Positions 1 through 14,300 of a stretch of 64,000 nt of DNA are shown here, piece after piece (positions within the stretch are counted from its first letter, which is position 1; the number at the start of each line of letters is the position of its first letter). The stretch is from NCBI RefSeq assembly GCF_031755915.1, contig NC_083383.1:26080501-26144500 (forward strand). Reading direction: 5' to 3'. The notes under the pieces were generated by a model. That model searched no databases. It had not been told where the DNA came from and worked only from the letters and a program-made list of their open reading frames with translations. This stretch comes from Ziziphus jujuba (Eukaryota > Streptophyta > Magnoliopsida > Rosales > Rhamnaceae). The position numbers and the translations under genes were made by a program.

Positions 1-239
1 AAAAGATTCAGTTTATTTTGTTTATAATAATATATATAAAAAAATGAAAATATATATGGCAGAAGAATCGGTCAGTTTCGATGATCGACGGTTATGGGAT
101 TCGAGGAATGGGAGCCGATCGCTTTCTCTTTGTTGGTGGTAATTAACCGACCAATCAGTCATCGGTCACCAAAAACTTTTGATCGATGCAGGTCGATCGG
201 TTGGTTTTCTTGGTCCTTCGGATTTTATGCACACCCCTA
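1..239. mobile_element. Right end of a probable nonautonomous hAT-like element
   Basis: The block is GC-richer than its surroundings, has repeated CGATCGGT-like words, and stops at a GCACACCCCTA terminus. Read on the minus strand this gives TAGGGGTGTGC, a terminus I associate with plant hAT (Ac-like) elements. The left end lies outside the window, so neither the paired inverted repeat nor the 8-bp target duplication can be checked. No coding sequence is visible. Confidence 0.4.
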
Positions 240-782
240 GATCTGCCTATATATCAATTAGTATTTCCAAGTCTTTCATTATTTTCCCCTAGTTTATGTG
301 TGCTTGCCTACTAACCAATTTCCTCTTACTTTTCTAATACCCATGTCCCACCTTAGCTTATTTCTAATAACCATTCACCAAAACCTATAAGTGCTAACCT
401 CCTAATAACCAAACAACTCTCAGTTAAATAATTTTTTTTCTTTCTTTTTTGTAATAAGAATTCTAATAAAAACCAAAAAAATAATAAACTATGATAATTT
501 GGAACTGCACAACTACTTATTGGTCCTAGTATACAATAGTTGAAAATTAGGCATCAACCCGACAAGTAGAAAATACACAAGGAGTTCTAGAAGTAATTGG
601 AGTTCAAATGCGTTCATATAAAAAACAAAGTAAAGAAAAAATCATTATACTATCTAAATTTGGTTCCATGGATGACAATAGCTTGAAAGTTTTCGAATAT
701 GGAACTTTTTAATATATGAATAATGAAACTCTTTATGCACTTGAAGTTTTCAAATATAAAACTGTTTAATATATGGATAAAA
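240..782. other. AT-rich spacer, no gene seen
   Basis: No ORF or family motif is recognised. Around 695-780 a short word pair (gaatatggaac..taatatatg and caaatataaaac..taatatatgg) forms an imperfect tandem repeat. The segment from 727 (gaaactctttatgcacttg) resembles sequence just beyond the right LTR of the neighbouring copia element at 2939. Confidence 0.5.
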
Positions 783-975
783 AAAATATATATTATTTAT
801 TATGAAATTTATACATAAAAAAAACTGCTCTAAAACTCTCTCTTGAGGTCTCAAAAAACCTGTGTTGTCTCTAATGTGTGTTATGTGATACAAGATTGAA
901 ATTAAACATCTATTTATAAAGCCCTCTAGGGTTGAAAATCATAATGGGCCAGGTTTTAGGAGAAAAAGCTGGATA
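783..975 (-). repeat. Copia LTR, left copy (3' LTR, truncated)
   Basis: It aligns with the right LTR over about 190 bp, with shared words such as tattatgaaatttataca, ttgtctctaatgtgt and ttaggagaaaaa. The outermost part seen in the right copy is absent. Confidence 0.75.
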
Positions 976-989
976 GATTGAGCTCAAGG

Positions 990-2083
990 TCTGGAATATG
1001 TTATACATCCTTCAAAGTAATTATATGTACAACGGTGGTCTTTATCTAAATATCACCAGTTCCAACGATCTTAGCGAAGCTGTTATTTTCTATTTTCACT
1101 GTGCCAAAGTCTTCTGCTTTATATGTTTTGCAAAACTTTACATGCGGAGTAACATGGTAGGATGTTACAGTATCAACTACCCACTCGACTTCTTAGCTTG
1201 AAGTTTGAAGGTATGATTCTTCATGTGTGGAACAATATTCCACTTCTCCTCTGACAATGACTAAAGTTTCACCATCCTTCTTCAGCTGATTGCTTTTTTG
1301 CCTCTGCTCTAGCAACATCTTCTTACAGTACTTCTTTAAGTGACCTTCTTAGCCACAATAATGACACTTATATGTTGGCCTCCTTCCATTTGTGGATCTG
1401 CCTCTGGTCTGGCTCCTACCTCTCCCCCTGTTATACCTACCTTTTTGTTGTCTCCCCCATTTCTCTGTGACAAGGGCATGTGTTTGATTATTACCAATGT
1501 CCTTTCTCCTTGCATCCTCATTAAATAGGGCATCTATTACTATAGCCATGGTAAGTTTGCCGTTAGAAGCTGAATTGCTGAGGAAGACTACTAATGTCTC
1601 CCAGTTATTTAGAAGAGAGCAAAGAAGTAAAAGTACCTGTTCCTCATCCCCTAATTGTAACTCCACCACAGATAATTGATTTACCAAGTTCTGAAACATA
1701 CTGGTGTGCATGGCTATAGAAGTTCCATTCTTCAACTTCAAATTCACTAAATGTCTCATCATAAAGCTTTATTCTGAGTAGTCTTGGCTTGATACATGTC
1801 TTTGAACTTCTTCCAGAAGATGTATGCGTCCATCTCCTGCACAACATGATGGAAGACACTGCGGTTGATCCATTGTCGGATTTGACCAATTGTTTTCCTG
1901 TTCATCTTCTTCCATTCTGCTTCTTTGGTGGGATCGAGATTCCTTCCTTTGGCATTTAAGGGGTCAAAAAAATCCTTGCAATTTAGAAGATCTTCCATCC
2001 GAGGTCTCCAAAGTGCATAGTTGGTGACAGTAAGCTTGATCATGACTCCCAAATATGTCTTGTCCATTAACATCTTGCCCTGC
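990..2083 (-). pseudogene. Copia gag with start of protease, broken
   Basis: Reading leftward, the first part has the copia Gag N-terminal pattern NYALWRPRMEDLL, then RQWINRSVFHHV and a KTTQNKAL stretch. After a frameshift near 1750 the same Gag continues (HLVNLKLKNGTS, NQLSVVELQL) into an arginine/glycine-rich tail and the start of a CCHC knuckle (CHYCG, near 1350). Further left another frame carries a protease-like WVVDTVTSYHVTP; the usual D-T-G is D-T-V, so the catalytic site is altered. Gag would package the element RNA. At least two frameshifts and one stop break it. Confidence 0.75.
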
Positions 2084-2639
2084 AATAAATTTATAAAAAA
2101 AATGGAAGCTGAATTCGGCAAAATAGAGTCTACCAATGCGTCCAAAACGGTAAAAAAAATGTTTGATTTAACTCTTCTTAGGCAAAAATCTAAATCTCCA
2201 AAATTTGGAATCAAAGTGCAATTTTCAAAAGTTATGGGCCAAACTATAAATATTAAAAATTTTGGAAAACCTACAAATACCAAAAAAAATATAAGGGTAT
2301 TTTTGCAATTTTAAAAAGTTTGAGACCAGTGCTAACATGTCGGATGATGTGGCTCCACGTGGATGTGTGACTTGGCAGATGATGTGGCAAGACACATGTC
2401 ACAACTCGCCTCCAGAACTTAGACGTGGCTCGGCTCATCTTGAGCGAAGCGTGAATGGCGTGTGTGAGTTGATCGGCCCGTGGAAAACCTATATAAAAAT
2501 TTGATCGATGCGTGGGGACATGTGCGACGACAGATGGAGGTCCAGTTGGGCTTGTTCTCTTCGTCTTGGTGAGATCTATCTCCTAGGATGCTTAAATTTT
2601 TTGTTTGAACTTTTGGACGGCAAACCCTATTTCTGGATC

Positions 2640-2653
2640 TTGGCTCTGATACC
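2640..2653 (-). promoter_or_regulatory. tRNA-iMet primer-binding site of the copia element
   Basis: The reverse complement reads TGGTATCAGAGCCA, the standard initiator-tRNA-Met primer site of plant LTR elements, next to the inner edge of the right LTR. It fixes the orientation of the element as minus. Confidence 0.85.
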
Positions 2654-2654
2654 A

Positions 2655-2937
2655 CTTGTTGTGATCTTTTTATCACGAAAAACACACAAGACCAACATAG
2701 AAAAATAATGAAAGACAAAAGCATGAAAATTGAGAAGAAAAAGATGTATTATATATTATGAAATTTATACACAAAAATTTTTTTCTCTAAAACTCTCTTT
2801 TGAGGTTTCAAAAACCTTTGTTGTCTCTAATGTGTATTATGTGATACAAAACTGAAATTAAGTATCTATTTATAATGCTCTCTAGAGTTGAAAACCCTAA
2901 TGAGCCGGGCTTTAGGAGAAAAAAGCTAGACCCCCAC
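2655..2937 (-). repeat. Copia LTR, right copy (5' LTR)
   Basis: It lies directly outside the primer-binding site and is the longer of the two LTR copies. Plus-strand start is near cttgttgtgatc. Confidence 0.75.
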
Positions 2938-5300
2938 AGAAACTCTTTGTGCACTTGGTATTTAAAGGCTATATACTCAAATGAGATGGAAAAAAATAGT
3001 CGAAGAAAGTGTGGCGGTTGACTAGTGGATAAGAACTTTAGCAGACGATGCTGGGGAATTCGTGATGTCTAGTTTTTCTTCTTCCTAGTTGTCCAAGAAG
3101 AAATAGAGCTGTGATGAGCAAGCAGGCAACGATGCTAGTGAGATGGCTCGGAGGAGAAATGGAATAGAGGGTGTTTTTTTTTTTTTTTTTTTTGGGTAGA
3201 TCATGTTTTAAGAAAATTATAAAACCTAAAAAATAAAAACTGATTAATTAATTGGAAATTTTGTTAGTGATATGACATTAGTAGATGGAATGCCATATCA
3301 ATGCCATACTATTTAGGTTACAATTTTGGTCAAGTTTTTTTTATCCATAGCATTATTGTTTATATTATCAATATAATATTATATACATGCACAATACATT
3401 TAACTACTAATAAAAAATATTTATTATATAATTCTTAATTCTTGCTCTAATTAGAGATATTAAGCTCCAATTTTAATTCTTCATTTTAGCACACACGTTT
3501 TTTTGTTAATTTTTTTTTAGTTTTTAATTTTTAGGGTTTAAATCTTAAGAAAACCAAAATCTTATTTTTTTACTTTGCCTCAAGAATTTTTCTTATTTGT
3601 TTTGTTTTTTTTATTTGTGTATCATAAAAGCATTGAAAATCATATTTTTCTCCAAAAAATTATAGAGAAATAAAACCAAGTTATATTTTAATTTAGTAAA
3701 ACCCTAATCATTTTTTCTAAGTGTAGCAAGTACTCTATTATTTAGGCTATGACATAATAAAAAACCATCAAGTGTTAGCATATAATACATAATGTCTACA
3801 ATAATAAAAAAAAAAAAATTAGGAGATTTATATCTAATGGTTTTCTTCTTGAGAAAATTTCTTGGATCACTCACTACATAAACCATAACAAAATTGTATA
3901 TATATATGTGTGTGTGTGTGTGTGATAGTGTTCACTGTACTAACTTTAGAAAAAATTATATATATCTTCAACTTAAAAAGTTATACATCTTGATCATAAC
4001 ATCATTAGGATATAGTATAAATTAATTACGATATATTGGTCATTTGTACAAACAAATAAGCTTGATACACGTAAAAGGTAATAACTTTTAAAAAAAAAAA
4101 ATTAGAGTCCAACAAATATAGAAATTAATACTTGATTTGATGTGAAATACTAAACTAATTTTTTAGGTGAAGTTTGGTAATGCGGTTGATTTTTAATTTT
4201 TATGTTCTATTTTCCTATACCTAATCGTGTGCAGTTTGCTTATTATCAAGTGTTTCATTAGTACTTAAAGTTTATTAGATATTTTAAACAACTAAAAATT
4301 TGAAGGAAAGTAAAAAACAAAAAAAGACCAATACGATTTGAAGTTATGCTCAATTTACTTATGTTTTTTTCTTTAATTTTATAGCTAATTTATATTTCTA
4401 ATAAATTTTAACTGTCGCTAGCATAAGCACATTATACATAATTAGGTTAAAAAAATATAAGAAAAGAAAAACAAAAACTAAAAATCAATCTTGATATCAA
4501 ATGGCATCACTTTTTATTTTTTCATTCATCTATTTTTCAAAAATGCATTTAGAGTTGTTTGTCTTTCTTTGGATCTAAACCAAACTCAACTTTTACCAAA
4601 TCCATTTGGTTATTATTATTATTATTATTATTTTTTATGATTTATAAGATAAACATATATTTTGATAACAATTTTAAACTAATCAATTATTTAGCTATGA
4701 ATAAATAATGAATTACCAAATAGGATCCTTTGCTTTTTTTTTTCCATGTTTGTTTATACTTGATTTTCTACTCTAACAATGAATTTGATATGCAACCACT
4801 TTATTAACCTAATTTCTTAAAAAAATAATTGAATTCAAAATAAACATGTGTCAATATATGTTTTTAGTTTTTTTTTTTTTTAAAAAAAAAAAACAACCAT
4901 ACAAAAGTGGTAACAAAAACAACTAGAGATCTGGATAATTAAGACAGTTCCTTTTTTTTTTTTTGTTTTATTTAAATTAAGATAGTTAAAAAGAGTAATG
5001 GAAAAGAGTCTTTTCCAATTCCAACTTTCCAAGAAAATAAAAAGCTAAAAAGCGTGGGGACCTCAAAAAAAAAAAAAAAAAAAAGCATTTTCTCGTTTAT
5101 ATTGTCGACATGGACGGCTGAGTGGCCCACATTTGTTAGTTGTCACGCTTTTTTTTTCTCGTTTTCCGACTTCAAAATTCGACTTCGTCGTTCACCGAAC
5201 CAGACCAAACCGCCAATTCGAAATCCCAAATTTCCAAAAAACAAAATATAAAAATAAAAATAAAACCGTGCTCCACATACACACACGTACGCAAAGCGAA
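2938..5300. other. AT-rich intergenic region upstream of the hydrolase gene
   Basis: No coding sequence is recognised. It holds homopolymer runs (T at about 3173-3194, A at 5066-5083), a TA/TG microsatellite near 3897-3924 and an ATT repeat near 4613-4632. The last 200 bp should hold the promoter and 5' UTR of the hydrolase gene, but no clear TATA box could be chosen. Confidence 0.5.
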
Positions 5301-8300
5301 ATGGATTTCTCTGAAAATCGAAATGAATCTTCTTCGAATCCATACGGCCTTCTTCTCCATTCGCTATCTCTCATTCCCATTTCGCATTACGTAATCGGCT
5401 TTCTCGTTGTTTTCTTCGTTTTTCTCTACAATTTCTTGGAATTCCATTTCTTCGAGAACCTTCGCACCGGTTTGAGAGGTTTCCCCGTCGTTTTCACCTA
5501 CAATTCCTCCTCCGACATTTACAACGCCGTCGTTTCCAAGTGCCGGGTTCTTAATGGCAGGTAATCCCCCATTTTTATTATTATTATTATTTTTTTTGTA
5601 TTTATTTTTTCTCGGTTTTCTTGATGGTGTTTGAATTTTGTAAGGTATTTGCCGACGCCGTGGATCTCAAGCCCTCATTTCCAAACTTGTTTTCTCAATT
5701 TCTTTGGAAGACCTCCTGTTTTTAGCTATAGAAGGTATTGTTTAATGATTCTCAATTAATTCTTTGGTAATGCTTTGTTATTGTTTCATTTAAGTACACT
5801 TACTCGTAGCCCTACATTGCTAATTATTAATTTTTCTACTTATATATGGGGCTGTTGTGGTAATTTTGACAATGTATATGAGTCATGTAGTTGGTGGTTG
5901 AAAGTTTAGTTGCAAATGTGTTTCTGGTTTGGGATTTAGTACTAATTAATCTTTCCATTTCTATATTTTAAATTTATTATGATTATTTTTTTTATTAACT
6001 TGCCTCTAGTGTTTGAAGGGAAGCCAAGAAAGGTTACTTTTGGAAGATGATTTTACTCGATTCATTTTAGATTAGGTGATAATTTTTTCTTTTAATTTAT
6101 GCATCACTTTTTAGTATAAGTTGTAAAATATTTAGTTTTTTCAAGGTCAGGTGGCTTATGTGGTCCAGCATGACAAATTAACTTGCTTAGGCATTATAAG
6201 CAAGTGCTCCTCCAATGCGAAAATTGGCATTGGTAAATAGTCAGAATAGGAATGTTATGATTTACCATACTTTTCATTTGCTAAATGATAATGAAATGTA
6301 TTTTTGTATCATCCTTTTTTTTCCCAACTACCATTCTCTAGATTGCCATCTGCTTGGTCCATTCTTCTACCAATCACCCTTCTTCCATCAGCTAGACAAC
6401 CAACATTATACTACCATAGTCAGACTTACGAGATGAGAGTTGAATATCACAACTTGGAGTCAACAATTATAACAATTTTAACAAAAGAAAGAATATTATG
6501 GAAATTTATTAGCGTAAATTTGTTAAAGAAAATAATGGTTGAAGGTTAAAATATAAAAATAGCAATCAGGGTCATAGGCACAGTGCAAGCATTGGAAAGC
6601 TGCCCACATTATATTTTGCCTTAAGCAAAGCTAGTGACTAGTGGCATCTTAGAGCTGCTCTAAATTACTTTTTCATGTGTTATACATTAACCAATCTGCT
6701 ATTCAAATATGTTTGAATTGGACTTTACAGGATTTTATCAAGTTTTAGGCTTCCTTATCGGCATCTTCTTCAAAGGAGTTTAGGGATATTCCAGTTTAAT
6801 TAATTTTTTTTGAATTGAAAGGATGAGATATAGTTAAACATTTTAGTTTCTTTGAGGGTTTCTCACCTTCTTTAATCTTCTGAAATGTATTATTTTTTTG
6901 GGTAATAAAGTAACTCTTTATTTTACTTTTTATTTTTATAAAAATTAAGCTTAATTGGCATTGTTTATAGACAAATACTAGGCTGGTTTGTTTAAGCATG
7001 TATTGGTTTTTAAAGTCTACTTGCTTTTAAGTTCCTCTTTTCAAATCTTCTTATTATCCCCTCCCTCACCTGGAATAAGTGGGTTGGCTAGGGGCCTGGG
7101 GTCAAGGGGTTAAGGAAAAGAAACTTTTCTTAGAAAATATTTTGGTGCTTATTTTTTGTTTTCAGATATAAAGTTTAGAATAATTGGTTCTTTTTTACAA
7201 TGGCTTCATGTAATCACTGCTAAAGAGATACTTATTTAGGAAATGATAATAGCTTCATCTAACAGATGGTTATACTTGTTGCTCTATCAGAGAACTCTTC
7301 CACGCTTCTGATGGTGGCACTATTGCCTTGGATTGGCTAAGTAGTTCTGATGGTGAGTATGGAATTTTCAACTTTAAATATGTAACAGAGAAGTAAAGTG
7401 AAAAGAAAAGTTAAACTGGGAATAATGTATATGTAAGACATTGAGGAATGCATGCATTGAGAATTTGTACTTGTCATCATGTAACTAGATGTTTGGATTG
7501 GGAAGGCATGAATTTTTTTTTTTTTTTTGGGTTTCATATAATGATGATATCATAAATTTAAAATTTGCATTTTTTCGTTTTCATCTTCATTTTCTATCTT
7601 TTTTTTTTAAATTATTATTTTTTTTAATTTTTTATGATACATTCTTTCTCATCATTATAGTTTCAACTTCTTGTCCGGTTGTATGACTTTTGGATGGTTT
7701 TTATTCTGTTAATTATGTATATGGAGAAGTATGAATATATATCTTGATGAGTTTAATTGACATTGACTGGGGTTTCTGTTGCTCTTTATTTCTTAGATGT
7801 AGGATCTTGCATCTTATATCCATTGGTAATCATTGTTTAGTGACAAATGCTTCGAAAACAAGCTGTATTCAGGTTTCTATTAAAGAATTATATGATATAA
7901 GAGTTTTGAGTAATTTAAAATTTTATTGGAGTTATTGAGTTTCCTAATCGGTTGTTCTATTATATATATATTTTTTTGAAATAGTTTTATCATTTCAATA
8001 GATATTGACTATGGAGCGTATTTAAATAGAAAGGGTTACTTTTTAAGAATTACAATTGTTTTTTCAAGAGACTAGTTTGAGTGGGTGGAAATTGATTCTT
8101 CTACAATCGTCTATGCTTCTGGATATTTCTTTGACATTCTCAATATCAGAAATATAAATTATGTGCATTGTAAACAAAGTTTTGGATGCAAAAAAACTTT
8201 GGATAGTATATTTCTTACCCCAACAACATGATGTCAGCATATAATTTAACTTCTAGGGACCATGCAAAAGTCCATCTCAATCTTTTGTCATTGAAAGTTG

Positions 8301-11300
8301 AGATTTTTTCCCTCATATAATAAAGACAAGCCATGGACTCATGGGTGCCTTGGCTAGCACACTTATGAGAAACACAGCAATGCTTTCTGCCATGCCCTAA
8401 TTGATCCACAGGTAAAAAATGTTAGTCATTGTCACTTTGGGGGCTGTTGGTAGGTATCTGTAGCCCTGTTACCCACTTTGAAATATTTTTCTAGGCTAAA
8501 CTCTTCAAAGTGGGTTGAGAACTATGGAGTGAAGGGTAATATAGGTTAGAGCAGATTTAAGAACTTTTCTGAAGAAGAGCGAAGGTTATGAAGTGGTTTA
8601 TTGAATTTGATTATGACTTTTTATTATCTTTTTCCCTTCATGTTATCTTGGGGCCAAGATATTAGTTATGAAGCTGGACAGGTTCTTATTTTTTATTTTT
8701 ATAAAATAAAGTTCTACTGAATCTTTAAATTGCTTGGTACTATAATTAGACCAACAGTCCACCTTTCTTTGCTTTGCACCTTTATTATTCATTAACAGAA
8801 CCTTAGTCTATGAAAAAGAAGAAAAAGAGAAAATGAGGCTAGATGGAATGTTGGGTGTCTTAGAGAAAGAATAATAAGTTAGCAGTTTGGAATTTACCAC
8901 TGAAAAACAAACTCAACAAATAAATTGCTGTTGGAAAGGAGAGTTGAGAGCATATAGAAGAGTAATATGATGTATAAAAATATGATGGGACAGATTTAGG
9001 CATATGCATGAAAATTTAATTCTAATCTGCATCTTTTCTATGTCCTTTTGTATTGTAGATATCATTTTGCTTTTGTATTTGTTGGAGTTCTTTATTGCAT
9101 TCATCTTGACATATTACGAATATTGTATTTGTCATATCCAACATCATTATTATGTGCATTTATTTGAGTTGCATCTGAATTTTGATAAATTTTGATTTTA
9201 TAATTATGTTGTGAGTAATTTTGATCTTGTTTCAAATTTTGAAGGACAAGAATTGTGGTCCTGATGATATGCCTTTTGTTTTTTGGGTTCATGTCTTTGA
9301 TTTTGTTACAGTTTCTGGTGCTTTTCACATGAACAATGTTATTTCCAAGGATGACACAACACCTATTATGGTGGTGATCCCTGGTTTAACCAGTGATTCT
9401 GCATCAGCTGTAAGTTCATTATTTAGTTTATCACCCAGCCTTGTTTTGGTATGCAAGTGCTTCTTATTGATCTTGCCTTAATTCAAAGAAATTTGGATTG
9501 AGGCAGAAATGTGTCATGTAATTGCAATCGGATAAGTGTAGCTCATTGATGTAAAATCAACATGCTTGAGTGAGGTTTCTGATCCTTTGGTGAAGAATTT
9601 CCTGGTATAATTGCTCTGGGTGGAAGTATTATGGGAAACCTAGTTCGCCAAGTGAAGGCTATGTAGATGGACCAGTTTGCATCTTTTGGACAGAAGGCAT
9701 CCTGTTTTGTGTAAACCTTGAGCACATAGGAAGAGAGAGGACAAACTGATGAAAATGTCAAGGATAATTATTAGTATCATATCCTCCAATCTGATAAGCA
9801 TATATTTTTAAAGAACTGAACAATCTAATAATTCGATTTGCTCCTGTTGATATAGGATGATATCAAGTCTTTAATTGGTTTTACTTTTCTTCAAGTTCCA
9901 ATAAATATTCTGCTGCTTATGCTAAATTTCCTCAAATCTGAATTCTGAATCTCCTCTAGCATCATGCCACAGGTACATTGCCAAAGTAGGATGAGGACGA
10001 AAATTAACAAAGGATTTTCAGATTTTAGTTTCTTTGTGGATTTCTCATCCTCTTTAATATGTGTTCTTCTTCAATAGAGTAAAGTTTTCCATTAAAAAAA
10101 CAAAATGAACAAACATAACCATATATACTTTTTATTAGATTTTTTCCTTAATCAAGCTCTTACAATGTTTATAATGCTTCTTTATATGAGAGTTAATATG
10201 ATCTTGTTTCATCTATATATTTATTGCAGTATATAAAGCACCTTGCCTTTAATACAGCAAAAAGTGGGTGGAATGTGGTTGTCACCAACCACAGAGGACT
10301 TGGTGGTGTTTCAATTACTGTGAGTAGTTCTCATATGTTAAACATTTATTTTCTGCATAACCATTCTACGTATCTCTTTTAAGTCCCTACTAGGATGGCC
10401 TTTGGTGTGCCAATATATAGCCTGATTATTGGATTTTAATTTTCGGTATTATTTCCATCTTCAACAGTAGTCCTTTTTATGTTGATCATGTTGATTTGGC
10501 TTCATATATACAGTTTGGTCTACCTACTAATAACTTATACGTTTGTATTGATGGGTTGCTAACGTGATATCATATCTTTGGTTGTTTATTGGGTATTGTG
10601 TTGAAATCTTTCTTTTTTAATAGGAAAAATTACTTTCTTGATGAAAAAAAAAATTACAAATATTTAAGAGGTCGAGAATCTGATAGGAAACACATTACTT
10701 TATTGATAAAAATAATACATTACTAGTATTTAAGAGGATGAAAAATCCACAAATCTAGTTAAAAATTAAACTAACATTCAAAAACATATCCTCCAATTCA
10801 ACATAATCTAGAAAACTGCAATATTAAACTCTTAATGGCAACTTATTTTTGATAGCTTGTTTTTAAAAAATCTGAATTACAAGTTATTTTTTGTAGTTAT
10901 TGTTCTACAAGTGTTAAGCCTGCTTTGTTAATACTTAATTACTTATATGTGGGCATACACATGAGCAACGAGTGTGTAGTGTGTATCGTGTTGATTTAAT
11001 GTAAATAGTTGGATCCACTTCCTCACAACTTAAGCCTTTGGGATGATGGTGACTTAATGAAGGCGAGCTTCAATGTCATTATGTAATAGTTCCTTGATTG
11101 AATATCTTGTTGCCAGATTTAGAAAGTGAATAAGGTTAGTGGATTGTCCGGCAATAAAGACAAATCACTGTGAAATAATGATACAAAAACAGTTTTATAG
11201 CATCAATTTTGATGATGGTCCATCATTAATGGCTTTATCAATGGTCACTATCAAATATGTGTTAATTACTGGTACACACTTCTTGTCTTGTGACAACATG

Positions 11301-14300
11301 TGCATTCTATTATATTATTTGTCTGGGACAAGCATAAGCAGTAGAACAACATTTATGAGGGATCACCTTTGCCGAATGGCTAAAAAAGAAATCTTAAATG
11401 GTAAATTGCTTTCAGCTTTGAGAAATAGCTTGTTATTGCCAACTTCTTCTTGAAGATGCAAATTAATCTGGTTTAATGCCTTTCATCACCTTAATGGGAT
11501 TATTTGCTGTTTGTTTGTTTTAACAAATTATTTTGATTAAAAATTTTGCAGTCTGATTGCTTTTATAATGCTGGATGGACAGAGGATACAAGGGTAATTA
11601 TAAATCACCTCCATGATGAATACCCCAAGGCTCCTTTATTTCTTGTTGGAACTAGTATTGGTGCCAATATTTTGGTATGTCACTTAATTTTCTTAATCCT
11701 TGTTGAAATATATACCCTTTTTCGTTTTTTGGCATCTGACTTTATCTATTTCTTTTGTTTCTATTACTTTTTTCAGTCTTAATTTTAAATTGTTGTAAAT
11801 ATCCTTCCTTCTGTTTTCGTTTTCTTTTCCTTCCTATTTTTGTTTGCTTTCTTATTCTTTGTCTTCTTCATTATTCATATTTCAATTGCATTTTCTATGA
11901 AATGTTTAATTGCTTAGACAGTTTATTCTTGGATTTTTTCTTATATGCATAGCAAGTCATATTTATTGTTTACATAAAATGGAGATTAGACAAGTTCTGG
12001 GAAATGTTTATACTATTTCCAAAATTCAGGAAACTTTCCAAGGTATGTGATTGTGATAGCATTCTGTATTATTAACATGCCTTAAAACTGGGAATTGATG
12101 CTTAGAGCTAGTTGTATTAAGTGGGAAGAGGTCTATCTGATGTTGTAAAGTGTTTTATATATTGCTGAATTTCATGGTTGTTGAAGGTTCTAAATGCTCT
12201 CTACATTGGATTTGAATTTATATGAGTTGGACTGCAAACTGTATTAGGAGTTAGGACAACCATGTACGTTGTGTCAACTGTCAACAGATGTGGACATAGC
12301 AATGGACCATAGATAACCATTATGACTACTACTGAACCTTAAAAAAATGGAACTCTGAAATATTTTTACCAAAATTGAAGAGCTACTATATAAAGCTACC
12401 AGGTAAATTAGAGGATGTAAATTTTTTGGTGATTCGAATCACTGGGTTGTATCTTTGGAAATTGGTTATTTATTAACTAAGAAGTTTTCTGTTGACAATG
12501 GAATATGGTTAAAATTGAATAATCTCTTCAAATTTTAACCTACTTCATGTATGTATTAGAGAGTAATTTAATAAAGAAACAATAGAAATTTTATTTTGGT
12601 TTGTTACCTTCCAAAACTTCCTGACTGTAGGCCCCCTATTTAGAATATATTTCTTAGTCATCTTTTGTTGTGATTAGTGGTGTGAGATTACTTGCCGCAG
12701 CATAACCTGAAAGCCTAGCAATGGTTCGCAAAAAAGAGGCATGCATATGAAATCTCGTGAGCTCTATTTGAGGATGAAATAGAGAGAAACACATCTTTTT
12801 AATAGGACAGTTTGAATCTTAGGAACATTTATTTGCTACTTAGGTTGTCATGCTATGTGCACAAACATGAACCACTTACCCAGGGGCCCATCGGAGCTTT
12901 TTCCGTTGATTGAGAGAACTGACTTTGATCATGTAAAAGACAGTTGGATGTCCAGTTTCCAAGAATCTTTAACAAAATCTGTTAATATCAGATCTTCCCT
13001 TAAATTTTATAAGACTTTAGTAAGGATAACCCAAAGAAATTAATTTCTGAGGACTTCTAAAGCATCCTTTAGTCTGAATCTTGTCACTTGTATTTTATAA
13101 ATGCTAATCTGTAGTTTATTTGATGCTGCAATCATCAAGATCAGTGTTAACTTGTTTATTTTAATGTTGTAAAGTCTGTGAATATGGGGTTAAAAGAAAT
13201 AGCATTGGATGAATGAAATTACTCTTGGCTGTCCAACTGTAGCTCAGAAGTTGTCAGCTACTTTTCATTATAATTCCATGTTTGGTAAACAAGTAAGTTG
13301 ATATTCTTACATAGGACAGATTGACTAACCTACTTTTAATTGTGTACTTGGTGGGATTTGTGCCTGGGTACATAGGTTTTGATGTTGGGATAATAAAAGT
13401 AGTTTTAGGGTTCCATGTTGTGAAAGAATTATGTGTACATAAAATAATGGTTTACTTTTAGTATCTGGTTGCTGGATGTCTGGATGGCAAATATTGAATT
13501 ATTTTCTTCACATACAATTCATTCATTTATTTCATTTTCAGAAACAAATATTTGATGTGTTTTCTTGCACTTTTCTCGCATCCTATGTTTTTTATGATTA
13601 GAACTTCTGGTCGGTTGTATAATTATACTTCAATTATTTGTTTTAGGTAAAATATCTTGGGGAGGATGGAGATGATATTCCTATTGCTGCAGCTGTGGCT
13701 GTCTGCTCTCCTTGGGACCTTTTGGTTTGCACTTTAACTTAGTTTGACAATGAGTATGCATAATATTAGGATAGTGTAGGATAATGTTCGAGGTAGCACA
13801 AATAAAGGAGGGCAAAGATTATGCACCATAGCCAGTTTTTTTGAATTTATTTCCTTTGCTATATCTCTCTTTGGCAACTATCTACATGATTGGAGGGGTA
13901 TCAAGATCTATTTTTTCTTTATTGAGATAATGAGTTTATTGCTTCTTTATAACTTCGTAATTTATTTTCTATTGGTGAAAATAAAAAAAGTGGGTTGTTA
14001 GGTTTTTCTCCTTCCTGTCTTGTTACATTCTAATGTACTTCACTCATCCAGTTCGATAATGATATTTTCAAATGGTAGAGATGAGAATAAATTAGAGGGA
14101 CATGGGGAAGGACTGTGGTTTGGAAGTGGGCCGAACTACATGTATCAAGTTAAAACATGAATCGTGTTAATACGTGATAATTGGTCCATAAATTACAATG
14201 ATTGCCAATGTCTATCTTTCTTTTTTTTGAATATTTATTCCTTTTTCATGGTTGCTTTTCTATAGATTACAGTCGGCCCATGGTTTACTCTTTCTTTTGC

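Larger units (their letters stand above)
783..2937 (-). mobile_element. Internally deleted Ty1/copia LTR retrotransposon
   Basis: Two similar direct repeats (783-975 and 2655-2937) flank a reversed primer-binding site and a reversed gag plus a trace of pol. On the minus strand the order is LTR, PBS, gag, start of protease, LTR. Integrase, reverse transcriptase and RNase H are missing: the reading stops just before the left LTR. The left LTR lacks the outer part present in the right one, so the element is truncated as well as internally deleted. It cannot move by itself. Confidence 0.8.

Noticed and set aside
9543..9761. Minus-strand ORF inside intron 4 of the hydrolase gene
   Set aside because: No motif or context; chance ORF in an intron.
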